NCBI GenBank assembly: GCA_963710535.1
Contig: CAVQAW010000010.1
Coordinates: 1 to 64,000, forward strand
Reading direction: 5' to 3'
Origin: Pelagihabitans sp963710535
GTDB taxonomy: Bacteria; Bacteroidota; Bacteroidia; Flavobacteriales; Flavobacteriaceae
Length of the DNA stretch: 64,000 nucleotides
In this document: piece after piece, positions 16,520 to 25,033 of the stretch
Position numbering within the stretch: position 1 is the stretch's first letter
Layout: every line of letters begins with the position of its first letter
Program-made: the position numbers and the translations under genes
The notes under the pieces: model-generated
The model's database searches: none
The model's input: only the letters and a program-made list of their open reading frames with translations
Told to the model about the DNA's origin: nothing

Positions 16520-16857
16520 TTGCACTTCATAACAATTGCTTTTTTTCAATTTTAGTAAGATTTTTCCTGCCTTTTTGGTACTGGTAAAGTTACCGCAATA
16601 CCCGATAAAATGGGCGTTTTCGCTGTTGAAGCACCCTCCATAAATCGGCCTTTTCCAACCTTTCTTTCTTTTTGCCAACAGATTTGCCCCACTTCACATA
16701 CGGATACCCCTGCTACACATCATTTATTATAGTACCTCATGCCATACGGATAACTTTATACCATTGAATGATTGTAAGTTAAGGTTTGGCATTGCGATGG
16801 ATCAACGTCGTTTTCCCAAAATTAATATCCCGAGATTCAAGCGAGCCATGACATTGA

Positions 16858-17049
16858 AGGACATGGACGTTACGAATCAATTCCTTCACACATGGTATCC
16901 CAAAAATCGAGGAACTCTTTCTGCATACGATCGAGCAGGAGAAAGCGATCGACCGCCTTAAAAAAGAGAACGATAGTATAACGAAAGAATTGGAGTCCCT
17001 GAAAAAGGAACTGGAAGCGATTAAAAAGTTGATGAAAAAGCCCCATTGA
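16858..17049 (+). pseudogene. Coiled-coil C-terminal remnant of a fibre gene
   Basis: An open frame ending at TGA 17047-17049 reads IPKIEELFLHTIEQEKAID, RLKKENDSITKELESLKKEL, then EAIKKLMKKPH, a clear heptad coiled coil. Such tails close phage-tail-like and tail-fibre-domain surface proteins. No start or body precedes it: upstream, at about 16880, the sequence becomes the spacer shared with 18199-18560. The stop overlaps the TTG start of the next gene (ATTGA). It looks like the last codons of a deleted or misassembled fibre gene that was coupled to copy B. Confidence 0.55.
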
Positions 17050-18198
17050 AAAAGCTGTATTACATACTTCTTTTTGCGGGAATGGCCGCAGCCCAAGCCC
17101 AAACCGCCCTGTACAACACGGGCAACCTTCGGGTGCACCCTGACGGGCAGATGGGTTTCCATACCGATCTGATCAACGACGGCATTTTCGACGAGAACCA
17201 GGGCCTGGTGGGCTTTTACAGCGAGACCGACCTCAATGTCGTCGGGGCCTTTGCCCCTACCTTCAACGATGTGGAATTTGCCACCCTGGGAGCCACCCTT
17301 CTGGGTACCCCGGTGAACCTCACCAACAATGCCAATTTTGTGCTGGGGAATGTCTTCAGCCCCAGGGCCGACCCGAACATCAACCTTCAGTTTTTGTCCG
17401 CTGCCTTCTACAATGGTGAAGGCAACACCAACAAGGTCGATGGCTATGCCGCGGTTTCCCAACAGCAAAATTTTACCTTTCCCGTGGGCGATGAAACCCA
17501 ATTGCGGCCCCTGATATTGAATTCGGCAGGCGTGAACGTCTTAGCCCAATGTGCCTATTTTTCCGAAAATCCCAATAGTCCGGTGTCCATTGACGCCAGT
17601 TTCGACACCGACAGCAAACCGGCCCAATTGGGGCCCGTCAGCACCCGGGAATTCTGGCGGTTGGAGGGCAACTTGGCCTCCACCATCCAGATCAGCTGGA
17701 ACCTGGCCAGCAACATGGCCGCCCTCACCGATGATGTCAATGCAATCACCCCCGTGGGCTTTAGCAAGGCCGCGAACCAATGGGTAAGCCTCGGGAGTTC
17801 CGGTTCCACGGGCACCTTGGAGGACGGTTTTACCAGCTCCCTGGCCTTCGTGCCGAACGATTACGAAGCAATTACTTTTGGTGCCCTTGGCGAGCCGACG
17901 GAACTGCTTGCCCTCGACAATTACCTGGTCACGCCCAATGGCGACGGGATCAACGACTATCTTGAAATCCCAGAACTGGAACAATCTCCCAATAATTTAG
18001 TGACGGATCTTCAACCGGTTGGGACTAAAAGTATTTGAACAGGCCAATTACACGGACCAATTTACGGGAATTGCCAACTCAGGTGCGGTGATCATGAATC
18101 GGGAAGCCGGACTCCCACAAGGGGTATACTACTATATCGTATCCCTGTACGACCTTGATCTTGAATTTCAAGGATTTTTATACTTGGCAGATCGTTAA
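17046..18198 (+). CDS. T9SS type B sorted surface protein, copy B (frame broken near the C-terminus)
   Basis: A near-copy of the gene at 15370. Here the signal peptide is intact (MKKLYYILLFAGMAAAQAQ, TTG start overlapping the upstream stop). The frame holds for 320 codons, including TPNGDGINDYLEIPELEQ. One extra C at about 18005 (GTGACGGATC for GTGAGGATC) then diverts it to a stop at 18038. The original frame continues to the TAA at 18196-18198 and supplies the rest of the CHU_C sorting domain (FNRLGLKVFE, LPQGVYYYIV, FQGFLYLADR). Copies A and B are broken at different places, so neither break is inherited from the duplication. Confidence 0.75.
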
Positions 18199-18601
18199 TT
18201 GCACTTCATAACAATTGCTTTTTTTCAATTTTAGTAAGATTTTTCCTGCCTTTTTGGTACTGGTAAAGTTACCGCAATACCCGATAAAATGGGCGTTTTC
18301 GCTGTTGAAGCACCCTCCATAAATCGGCCTTTTCCAACCTTTCTTTCTTTTTGCCAACAGATTTGCCCCACTTCACATACGGATACCCCTGCTACACATC
18401 ATTTATTATAGTACCTCATGCCATACGGATAACTTTATACCATTGAATGATTGGAAGTTAAGGTTTGGCATTGCGATGGATCAACGTCGTTTTCCCAAAA
18501 TTAATATCCCGAGAATTCAAAGCGAGCCATGACATTGAAGGACATGGACGTTACGAAAATGAAATTCCTTCAAACAACATGGTAAGTACCCAAATCATAA
18601 A
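18199..18601 (+). other. Spacer upstream of the collagen-like operon
   Basis: 403 bp with no coding frame I can support. The first 360 bp match the spacer after copy A (16520-16880). The last 40 bp are unique and lead into the double ATG of the collagen-like gene. No exact TAnnTTTG box stands at a useful distance, so the promoter of the collagen-like operon is not identified. Confidence 0.5.
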
Positions 18602-19486
18602 ATGATGCGTTTGAACAAGTCAATTTTAATCCTACTACTTCTCTTTGCCCAAGCCGCAATCGCCCAATTAAAGGTGGGCGACAGCCCCGACCAAATCGAT
18701 GGGGCTTCGCTGATAGAACTCGAAAGCCGCAACAAGGTTTTGGTCCTCTCCAGGGTCAATACTTCCTTGATGCAAAAAATAAAGCCTTTGGCCGGGGGCT
18801 TGGTCTATAATACCGACAAGGACTGCGTATTCCAATACGACGGCAACGACTGGAAAAGCCTATGTGAAGGCTCAGGCAGTGGCAACAATAATATTTCATT
18901 TACAGATAACGGTGATGGTACTTTCACCATCAACAATCCAAGTGGCACCTCCTTTACTTCAATAGACCTCACAGGACCACAAGGACCCGCAGGGAACGAC
19001 GGCGCAGATGGTGCCGTTGGACCGCAAGGACCCGCAGGAAACGATGGCGCTGACGGTGCCGATGGTGCTGTTGGACCACAAGGACCACAGGGACCCTCAG
19101 GCAATGACGGTGCCGATGGCGCTGACGGAGCTGTTGGACCACAAGGACCCGCAGGAAACGATGGTGCCGACGGTGCAGTCGGGCCACAAGGACCGATAGG
19201 ATTGACAGGCCCGCAAGGACCAGCTGGTAATGACGGAGCTGATGGCGCTGTAGGACCACAAGGACCTCAGGGACCCGCAGGAAATGATGGTGCTGACGGT
19301 GCCGATGGCGCTGTTGGACCACAGGGACCTTCAGGGAATGACGGTGCAGATGGTGCCGATGGCGCTGATGGCGCGGTCGGACCACAAGGACCGATAGGAT
19401 TGACAGGACCGCAAGGACCTGCTGGCAATGACGGAGCCGATGGCGCTGTATGGACCGCAAGGACCTCAGGGACCCGCAGGAAATGA
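18602..19486 (+). CDS. Giant collagen-like surface protein, N-terminal segment
   Basis: The signal peptide (LILLLLFAQAAIAQ) is followed by the shared module (LIELESRNKVLVLSRVNTSL, LVYNTDKDCVFQYDGNDWKS). A short FTDNGDGTFTINNPSGT beta segment comes next, then from residue 125 an uninterrupted Gly-X-Y array. The X-Y pairs are PQ, PA, ND, AD, AV, PI, LT and PS, in blocks like GPQGPAGNDGADGADGAV. Bacterial Gly-X-Y arrays of this type form collagen triple helices without hydroxyproline. An extra T near 19450 (GCTGTATGGACC for GCTGTAGGACC) breaks the frame. The codons after it up to 19486 are not native, and the array continues in the next frame. First gene of an operon that reaches 27800. Confidence 0.8.
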   Translation: MMRLNKSILILLLLFAQAAIAQLKVGDSPDQIDGASLIELESRNKVLVLSRVNTSLMQKIKPLAGGLVYNTDKDCVFQYDGNDWKSLCEGSGSGNNNISFTDNGDGTFTINNPSGTSFTSIDLTGPQGPAGNDGADGAVGPQGPAGNDGADGADGAVGPQGPQGPSGNDGADGADGAVGPQGPAGNDGADGAVGPQGPIGLTGPQGPAGNDGADGAVGPQGPQGPAGNDGADGADGAVGPQGPSGNDGADGADGADGAVGPQGPIGLTGPQGPAGNDGADGAVWTARTSGTRRK

Positions 19487-21125
19487 TGGTGCTGACGGTG
19501 CCGATGGCGCTGTTGGACCACAGGGACCACAAGGACCCGCAGGGAACGACGGTGCAGATGGTGCTGATGGTGCTGACGGAGCAGTTGGTCCACAGGGCCC
19601 AATAGGATTAACAGGGCCACAAGGACCCGCAGGAAACGATGGCGCTGACGGTGCCGATGGTGCAGATGGCGCTGTAGGACCTCAGGGACCCGCAGGGAAC
19701 GACGGCGCAGATGGTGCTGTTGGACCGCAAGGACCCGCAGGGAATGATGGCGCTGACGGAGCAGTCGGGCCACAAGGGCCGATAGGATTGACAGGGCCAC
19801 AAGGACCCGCAGGAAATGATGGTGCTGACGGTGCCGATGGTGCTGTTGGACCACAGGGACCACAAGGACCTGCAGGGAACGACGGTGCAGATGGAGCTGA
19901 TGGCGCTGATGGCGCGGTCGGACCACAAGGACCGATAGGATTGACAGGACCACAAGGGCCGCAAGGACCCGCAGGAAACGATGGTGCCGACGGTGCAGTC
20001 GGGCCACAAGGACCCGCAGGGAATGACGGCGCTGATGGTGCCGATGGTGCCAATGGCGCTGACGGTGCAGTTGGTCCACAAGGACCCGCAGGCAATGACG
20101 GTGCCGATGGCGCTGACGGAGCAGTTGGTCCACAGGGACCGATAGGATTGACAGGACCACAAGGACCCGCAGGAAACGATGGCGCTGATGGCGCGGTCGG
20201 ACCACAAGGACCGATAGGATTGACAGGACCACAAGGACCCGCAGGAAATGATGGTGCCGATGGCGCGGACGGAGCTGTTGGACCGCAAGGACCCGCAGGA
20301 AACGATGGTGCAGATGGTGCCGATGGTGCAGTTGGTCCACAAGGGCCACAGGGACCTGCAGGTAACGATGGTGCTGTTGGACCACAGGGACCAGCAGGCA
20401 ACGACGGAGCAGTTGGGCCACAAGGACCGATAGGATTGACAGGAGCACAAGGGCCGCAAGGACCTGCAGGGAATGACGGCGCAGATGGTGCCGTTGGACC
20501 GCAAGGACCCGCAGGAAACGATGGCGCTGACGGTGCCAATGGCGCTGATGGCGCAGTTGGTCCACAAGGGCCACAGGGACCTGCAGGTAATGACGGTGCA
20601 GATGGCGCTGTTGGACCGCAAGGACCCGCAGGGAATGACGGTGCCGATGGCGCTGACGGAGCAGTTGGTCCACAGGGACCAATAGGATTAACAGGACCAC
20701 AAGGACCCGCAGGAAACGATGGCGCTGATGGCGCGGTCGGACCACAAGGACCGATAGGATTGACAGGACCACAAGGGCCGCAAGGACCCGCAGGAAACGA
20801 TGGTGCCGACGGTGCAGTCGGACCGCAAGGACCGATAGGATTGACAGGACCACAAGGACCCGCAGGGAATGACGGTGCCGATGGCGCTGACGGAGCAGTT
20901 GGTCCACAAGGACCGATAGGATTGACAGGACCACAAGGACCCGCAGGAAACGATGGCGCTGATGGCGCGGTCGGACCACAAGGACCGATAGGATTGACAG
21001 GACCACAAGGGCCGCAAGGACCCGCAGGAAACGATGGTGCCGACGGTGCAGTCGGGCCACAAGGACCCGCAGGTAACGATGGTGCTGACGGATGCAGTCG
21101 GGCCACAAGGACCGGCAGGAAATGA
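19428..21125 (+). CDS. Giant collagen-like surface protein, central segment
   Basis: About 550 codons of unbroken Gly-X-Y in one frame. This is the natural continuation of the segment at 18602 after the extra T near 19450; the ATG at 19428 lies in shifted sequence and is not a real start. There is no interruption in the triplet pattern, which argues that the array is selected to stay collagenous. The frame is lost near 21090, where GACGGATGCAGTC replaces the usual GACGGTGCAGTC or GACGGAGCAGTC. Confidence 0.7.
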   Translation: MTEPMALYGPQGPQGPAGNDGADGADGAVGPQGPQGPAGNDGADGADGADGAVGPQGPIGLTGPQGPAGNDGADGADGADGAVGPQGPAGNDGADGAVGPQGPAGNDGADGAVGPQGPIGLTGPQGPAGNDGADGADGAVGPQGPQGPAGNDGADGADGADGAVGPQGPIGLTGPQGPQGPAGNDGADGAVGPQGPAGNDGADGADGANGADGAVGPQGPAGNDGADGADGAVGPQGPIGLTGPQGPAGNDGADGAVGPQGPIGLTGPQGPAGNDGADGADGAVGPQGPAGNDGADGADGAVGPQGPQGPAGNDGAVGPQGPAGNDGAVGPQGPIGLTGAQGPQGPAGNDGADGAVGPQGPAGNDGADGANGADGAVGPQGPQGPAGNDGADGAVGPQGPAGNDGADGADGAVGPQGPIGLTGPQGPAGNDGADGAVGPQGPIGLTGPQGPQGPAGNDGADGAVGPQGPIGLTGPQGPAGNDGADGADGAVGPQGPIGLTGPQGPAGNDGADGAVGPQGPIGLTGPQGPQGPAGNDGADGAVGPQGPAGNDGADGCSRATRTGRK

Positions 21126-23199
21126 CGGTGCCGATGGCGCTGTTGGACCACAGGGACCACAGGGACCCGCAGGAAATGATGGTGCCGATGGCGCTGACGG
21201 AGCAGTTGGGCCACAAGGACCGGCAGGAAATGATGGTGCCGACGGTGCAGTCGGGCCACAAGGACCGATAGGATTGACAGGACCGCAAGGACCCGCAGGG
21301 AACGACGGAGCCGATGGTGCAGTTGGACCGCAAGGGCCGCAAGGACCGGCAGGGAATGACGGTGCTGATGGCGCTGATGGCGCTGTAGGACCTCAGGGAC
21401 CCGCAGGAAACGATGGAGCCGATGGCGCTGACGGAGCAGTTGGACCACAAGGACCGGCAGGAAATGATGGTGCCGACGGTGCCGATGGCGCAGTTGGACC
21501 ACAAGGACCGGCAGGAACGACGGCGCGATGGTGCAGTGGACCGCAAGGACCCGCAGGGAATGACGGTGCTGATGGCTGACGACGTTGGACCACAAGGACC
21601 GATAGGATTGACAGGACCACAAGGACCCGCAGGCAATGACGGTGCCGATGGCGCAGATGGACTGTAGGACCTCAAGGACCCGCAGGAAACGATGGTGCTG
21701 ACGGTGCCGATGGCGCAGTTGGACCACAGGGACCGATAGGATTGACAGGACCACAAGGACCGCAGGGAACGATGGCGCTGATGGCGCGGTCGGACCGCAA
21801 GGACCGATAGGATTGACAGGACCACAGGGACCTGCAGGCAATGACGGTGCCGATGGCGCAGATGGTGCTGTTGGACCGCAAGGACCCGCAGGAAACGATG
21901 GTGCCGATGGGCTGACGGTGCAGTTGGTCCACAAGGACCACAAGGACCCACAGGAAATGATGGTGCCGACGGTGCAGTCGGGCCACAAGGACCCGCAGGG
22001 AACGATGGTGCTGACGGTGCCAATGGCGCTGATGGCGCAGTTGGTCCACAAGGGCCACAGGGACCTGCAGGAAACGACGGAGCAGTTGGGCCTCAGGGAC
22101 CACAAGGACCCGCTGGTAATGATGGTGCCGACGGTGCAGTCGGGCCACAAGGACCCGCTGGTAATGATGGTGCTGACGGAGCAGTCGGGCCACAAGGACC
22201 GGCAGGAAATGATGGTGCCGATGGTGCTGTTGGACCACAAGGACCACAGGGACCCGCAGGAAACGACGGAGCTGACGGTGCCGATGGCGCTGATGGCGCG
22301 GTCGGACCACAAGGACCGATAGGATTGACAGGACCACAAGGACCCGCCGGCAATGACGGTGCCGATGGCGCAGATGGTGCTGTTGGACCGCAAGGACCCG
22401 CAGGTAACGATGGTGCCGACGGTGCAGTTGGGCCACAAGGACCACAAGGACCCGCAGGGAATGATGGTGCGATGGTGCCGATGGGCCAAAGGCGCTGACG
22501 GTGCAGTTGGTCCACAAGGGCCGCAAGGACCCGCAGGGAATGACGGCGCAGATGGTGCCGTTGGACCGCAAGGACCCGCAGGAAACGATGGAGCTGACGG
22601 TGCCGATGGTGCAGTTGGACCACAAGGACCGACAGGGACACGACGGACTGACGGAATGATGGTGCTGATGGTGCTGTTGGACCGCAAGGACCGATCAGGA
22701 CCCGACAGGGAATGACGGCGCAGATGGAGCCGTCAGGACCGCAAGGACCTGCAGGGAACTGATGGTGCCGATGGTGCTGTTGGACCACAAGGACCTCAGG
22801 GACCCGCAGGGAACGACGGCGCGATGGTGCTGTTGGACCACAAGGACCGATAGGATTGACAGGACCACAAGGGCCGCAAGGACCCGCAGGGAATGACGGC
22901 GCAGATGGTGCCGTTGGACCGCAAGGACCCGCAGGAAACGATGGCGCTGATGGCGCGGTCGGACCACAAGGACCGATAGGATCGACAGGGACCACAAGGA
23001 CCCGCAGGAAATGATGGTGCTGATGGTGCTGACGGAGCAGTTGGGCCACAAGGACCCGCAGGAAACGACGGTGCCGACGGTGCAGTGGGGCCGACAAGGA
23101 CCGATAGGATTGACAGGGCCACAAGGACCGGCAGGAAATGATGGTGCCGACGGTGCGATGGTGCCGTTGGACCACAAGGACCGATAGGATTGACAGGCA
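21091..23199 (+). pseudogene. Giant collagen-like surface protein, heavily frame-broken segment
   Basis: The Gly-X-Y array continues but its frame changes repeatedly through single-base gains and losses. Examples are GGAACGACGGCGCGATGG near 21511, GATGGCTGACGACG near 21571, GCCGATGGGCTGACGG near 21903, GGTGCGATGGTGCC near 22466, GGGACACGACGGACTG near 22635 and AACTGATGGTGCC near 22756. Each is a collagen block with a base missing or added, so the protein sense survives if corrected. The 2.1 kb before it has one break in the same kind of sequence. The contrast suggests poor read support here or a recently inactivated section. Confidence 0.65.
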
Positions 23200-24060
23200 C
23201 CGCAAGGACCGGCAGGAAACGACGGAGCTGACGGTGCCGATGGCGCTGATGGCGCTGTTGGACCGCAAGGACCTCAGGGACCCGCAGGAAACGATGGAGC
23301 TGATGGTGCCGATGGTGCTGTTGGACCACAAGGACCTGCAGGGAACGACGGAATAAACGGAATAGATGGTGCTGATGGAGCTGTTGGACCGCAAGGACCT
23401 CAGGGACCCGCAGGAAATGATGGTGCCGATGGCGCCGACGGTGCTGTTGGACCGCAAGGACCTCAGGGACCCGCAGGAAACGATGGCGCTGATGGTGCTG
23501 ACGGAGCTGTTGGGCCTCAGGGACCACAAGGACCCGCAGGAAACGACGGAGCGGTAGGTCCGGCCGGGCCGCAGGGACCTCAGGGCGATCCCGCCACCAA
23601 TATTACGACCAACTTGACCCAAAATACGGGCACTGGGGTCATCACCTATACCAATGAAACGGCTACCGCACAAACCGCCAATGTGGTAGGCGCGGAAAGC
23701 AACAACAGTATATCGGTTGGTGCCAATGGAGGGGCCTACTTTGAAAGTCCGATAAAAGCTTTCGGGAAAATAGCAGCGAACGGCAACTTAGTAAGGTCAA
23801 CTCCCGGAGTTACGATCACCAAACTCTCGGGCAGTGGACATTACAGGGTTAACCTCGGCGCAGGCTTGGTCTCCGATGCCAACTATATCATCCAATTGTC
23901 GCAACCAGGGCGGGCTGGTGCCGGTAACGATGATCCCGGCATTGCCTATGAAAATCAAACCGCCACCAGCTTTGAGGTCATCATTGGCGATAATGACAAT
24001 GGGGGTACAAATCGGGCCCGATATGATTCAGAATTCATGTTCACCATTTTAGATCTGTAA
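23200..24060 (+). CDS. Giant collagen-like surface protein, C-terminal segment
   Basis: After the last frame break (an extra C near 23198) the frame stays open to the TAA at 24058-24060. It has about 130 further Gly-X-Y codons, ending GPAGPQGPQGD, and a C-terminal domain of about 155 residues (ITTNLTQNTGTGVITYTNET, NNSISVGANGGAYFESPIKA, then VTITKLSGSGHYRVNLGAGL). This domain starts with a block that recurs in the protein at 25034 (NLSQNTTSGTITYVNES, NNSIKVGTDGGAY). No T9SS sorting domain is visible, so anchoring probably depends on a partner. The next gene starts 6 bp later. Confidence 0.75.
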   Translation, partial: PQGPAGNDGADGADGADGAVGPQGPQGPAGNDGADGADGAVGPQGPAGNDGINGIDGADGAVGPQGPQGPAGNDGADGADGAVGPQGPQGPAGNDGADGADGAVGPQGPQGPAGNDGAVGPAGPQGPQGDPATNITTNLTQNTGTGVITYTNETATAQTANVVGAESNNSISVGANGGAYFESPIKAFGKIAANGNLVRSTPGVTITKLSGSGHYRVNLGAGLVSDANYIIQLSQPGRAGAGNDDPGIAYENQTATSFEVIIGDNDNGGTNRARYDSEFMFTILDL

Positions 24061-24066
24061 TTCGCT

Positions 24067-25032
24067 ATGAAAACATTGAAGCTATCGATTATTACTTTTT
24101 TGTTCTTCGCTGCGACCTATGCGCAGATCGACCCTGGCCTGGTATTGGAACTGAGCAAAGGTACCACCGCTGAAATCAATGCGATTCCAGGACCAAGTTT
24201 AGGGCTTGTCCTCTACAATACCAACGACAATGCCATATATCAGTACAATGGCAGCACTTGGGTCATCGTAGGACAAACCGGACCTGCCGGGCCACAAGGG
24301 CCAACAGGATTGACCGGACCGACCGGTGCAACGGGGGCCACAGGGCCTCAAGGGCCTACTGGATTGACAGGGCCGACCGGTGCGACCGGACCAACCGGTC
24401 CGCAAGGAATCCCGGGGGATCCTGCAACCGACGATCAGACCCTAAGCACGAACAGCAGTGCAGGAAACATAAGCATAAGCGGCGGAAATACCATTACGCT
24501 CAATGTGAACGATGCGGATGCGAACCCTTTGAACGAAATACAGACCCTGACCTTGGTCGGAAGTAATTTGTCCATCTCGGGAACGGGCGGCAATACGGTA
24601 ACACTTCCCGTATTGATCAACCTTTCAACCGATAACCTCACCCAAGATCCTGAGACCAGGACTTATAATATGAACAATCAAAACCTAGGGTTCACCAATG
24701 GCAAAATGGGAGTGGGCACCACCTCCCCGACCTCCACTTTAGCAGTGGCCGGTTCCTTCTCCACGCCAATCAGGAGTACGGCGTCCAACACCACCTTGGG
24801 CCTCAACGACTTTACCTTGATCATGACGGCGAAGGACTTGATAATTACACTCCCAGCCGCCAATACCTGTCAAGGTCGAATCTATGTTCTCAAGAATATT
24901 GGTAGCGGAAATAACTACACCAATATCAACTATTTGGATGATCAAGGGTCCACCGAAACAAAACTAGGAAAGAATATTACATTTTGGCTCCAAAGCGACG
25001 GAACCAACTGGCAACATATAAATAAGTCTTAA
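24067..25032 (+). CDS. Short collagen-like exported protein
   Basis: A 321-residue intact protein. The signal peptide (LFFAATYAQ) is followed by the shared module in a shorter form (LVLELSKGTTAEINAI, LVLYNTNDNAIYQYNGSTW). Then come 17 Gly-X-Y triplets of a different composition from the giant protein (GPTGLTGPTGATGATGPQGP and similar, residues 72-122). A beta-rich region (NISISGGNTITLNVNDAD) and a C-terminal region LIITLPAAN, CQGRIYVLKNIG, FWLQSDGTNW complete it. That last region is shared with the next protein (ISITLPSAS, GRIYVIKNTT, LWLQSNGSSW). It lies 6 bp after the giant collagen gene and 1 bp before the next, in one operon. Function as a fibre subunit is inferred. Confidence 0.85.
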   Translation: MKTLKLSIITFLFFAATYAQIDPGLVLELSKGTTAEINAIPGPSLGLVLYNTNDNAIYQYNGSTWVIVGQTGPAGPQGPTGLTGPTGATGATGPQGPTGLTGPTGATGPTGPQGIPGDPATDDQTLSTNSSAGNISISGGNTITLNVNDADANPLNEIQTLTLVGSNLSISGTGGNTVTLPVLINLSTDNLTQDPETRTYNMNNQNLGFTNGKMGVGTTSPTSTLAVAGSFSTPIRSTASNTTLGLNDFTLIMTAKDLIITLPAANTCQGRIYVLKNIGSGNNYTNINYLDDQGSTETKLGKNITFWLQSDGTNWQHINKS

Positions 25033-25033
25033 G

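Larger units (their letters stand above)
15370..18560 (+). repeat. Direct duplication of the T9SS type B gene and its 3' spacer (period about 1.68 kb)
   Basis: 15370 to about 16880 recurs at 17046 to about 18560, gene and 370-bp downstream spacer included, with only scattered differences. The offset is 1676 bp at the 5' end and 1679 bp at the stop codon. The copies are separated by a short coiled-coil coding remnant (16858-17049). Both spacers (16520-16857, 18199-18560) lack a gene; I see no clear promoter or terminator in them. Confidence 0.85.
18974..23591 (+). repeat. Collagen-like Gly-X-Y repeat array (about 1,540 codons)
   Basis: 4.6 kb of Gly-X-Y built mainly from two blocks, GPQGPAGNDGADGADGAV (54 bp) and GPQGPIGLTGPQGPAGNDGADGAV (72 bp), in irregular order. 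Variants are few: GADGAN, a GINGID pair near 23350, and GAQ. Glycine codons and the other positions vary freely at the third base while the peptide hardly changes. Confidence 0.95.

Noticed and set aside
16764..16961. A 65-codon plus-strand frame in the duplicated spacer
   Set aside because: Composition is not protein-like and the frame is not kept in the matching spacer at 18440-18560.
18974..23591. Regular repeats that might be taken for a CRISPR array
   Set aside because: There are no conserved repeats separated by unique spacers; the whole sequence is coding Gly-X-Y and no cas genes are nearby.
19267..23673. Very long open frames on the minus strand across the collagen array, up to about 1,000 codons
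   Set aside because: They are the mirror image of Gly-X-Y repeats (SFPAGPCGPTAPSAP and similar), have no start context or promoter, and follow the plus-strand frame breaks.
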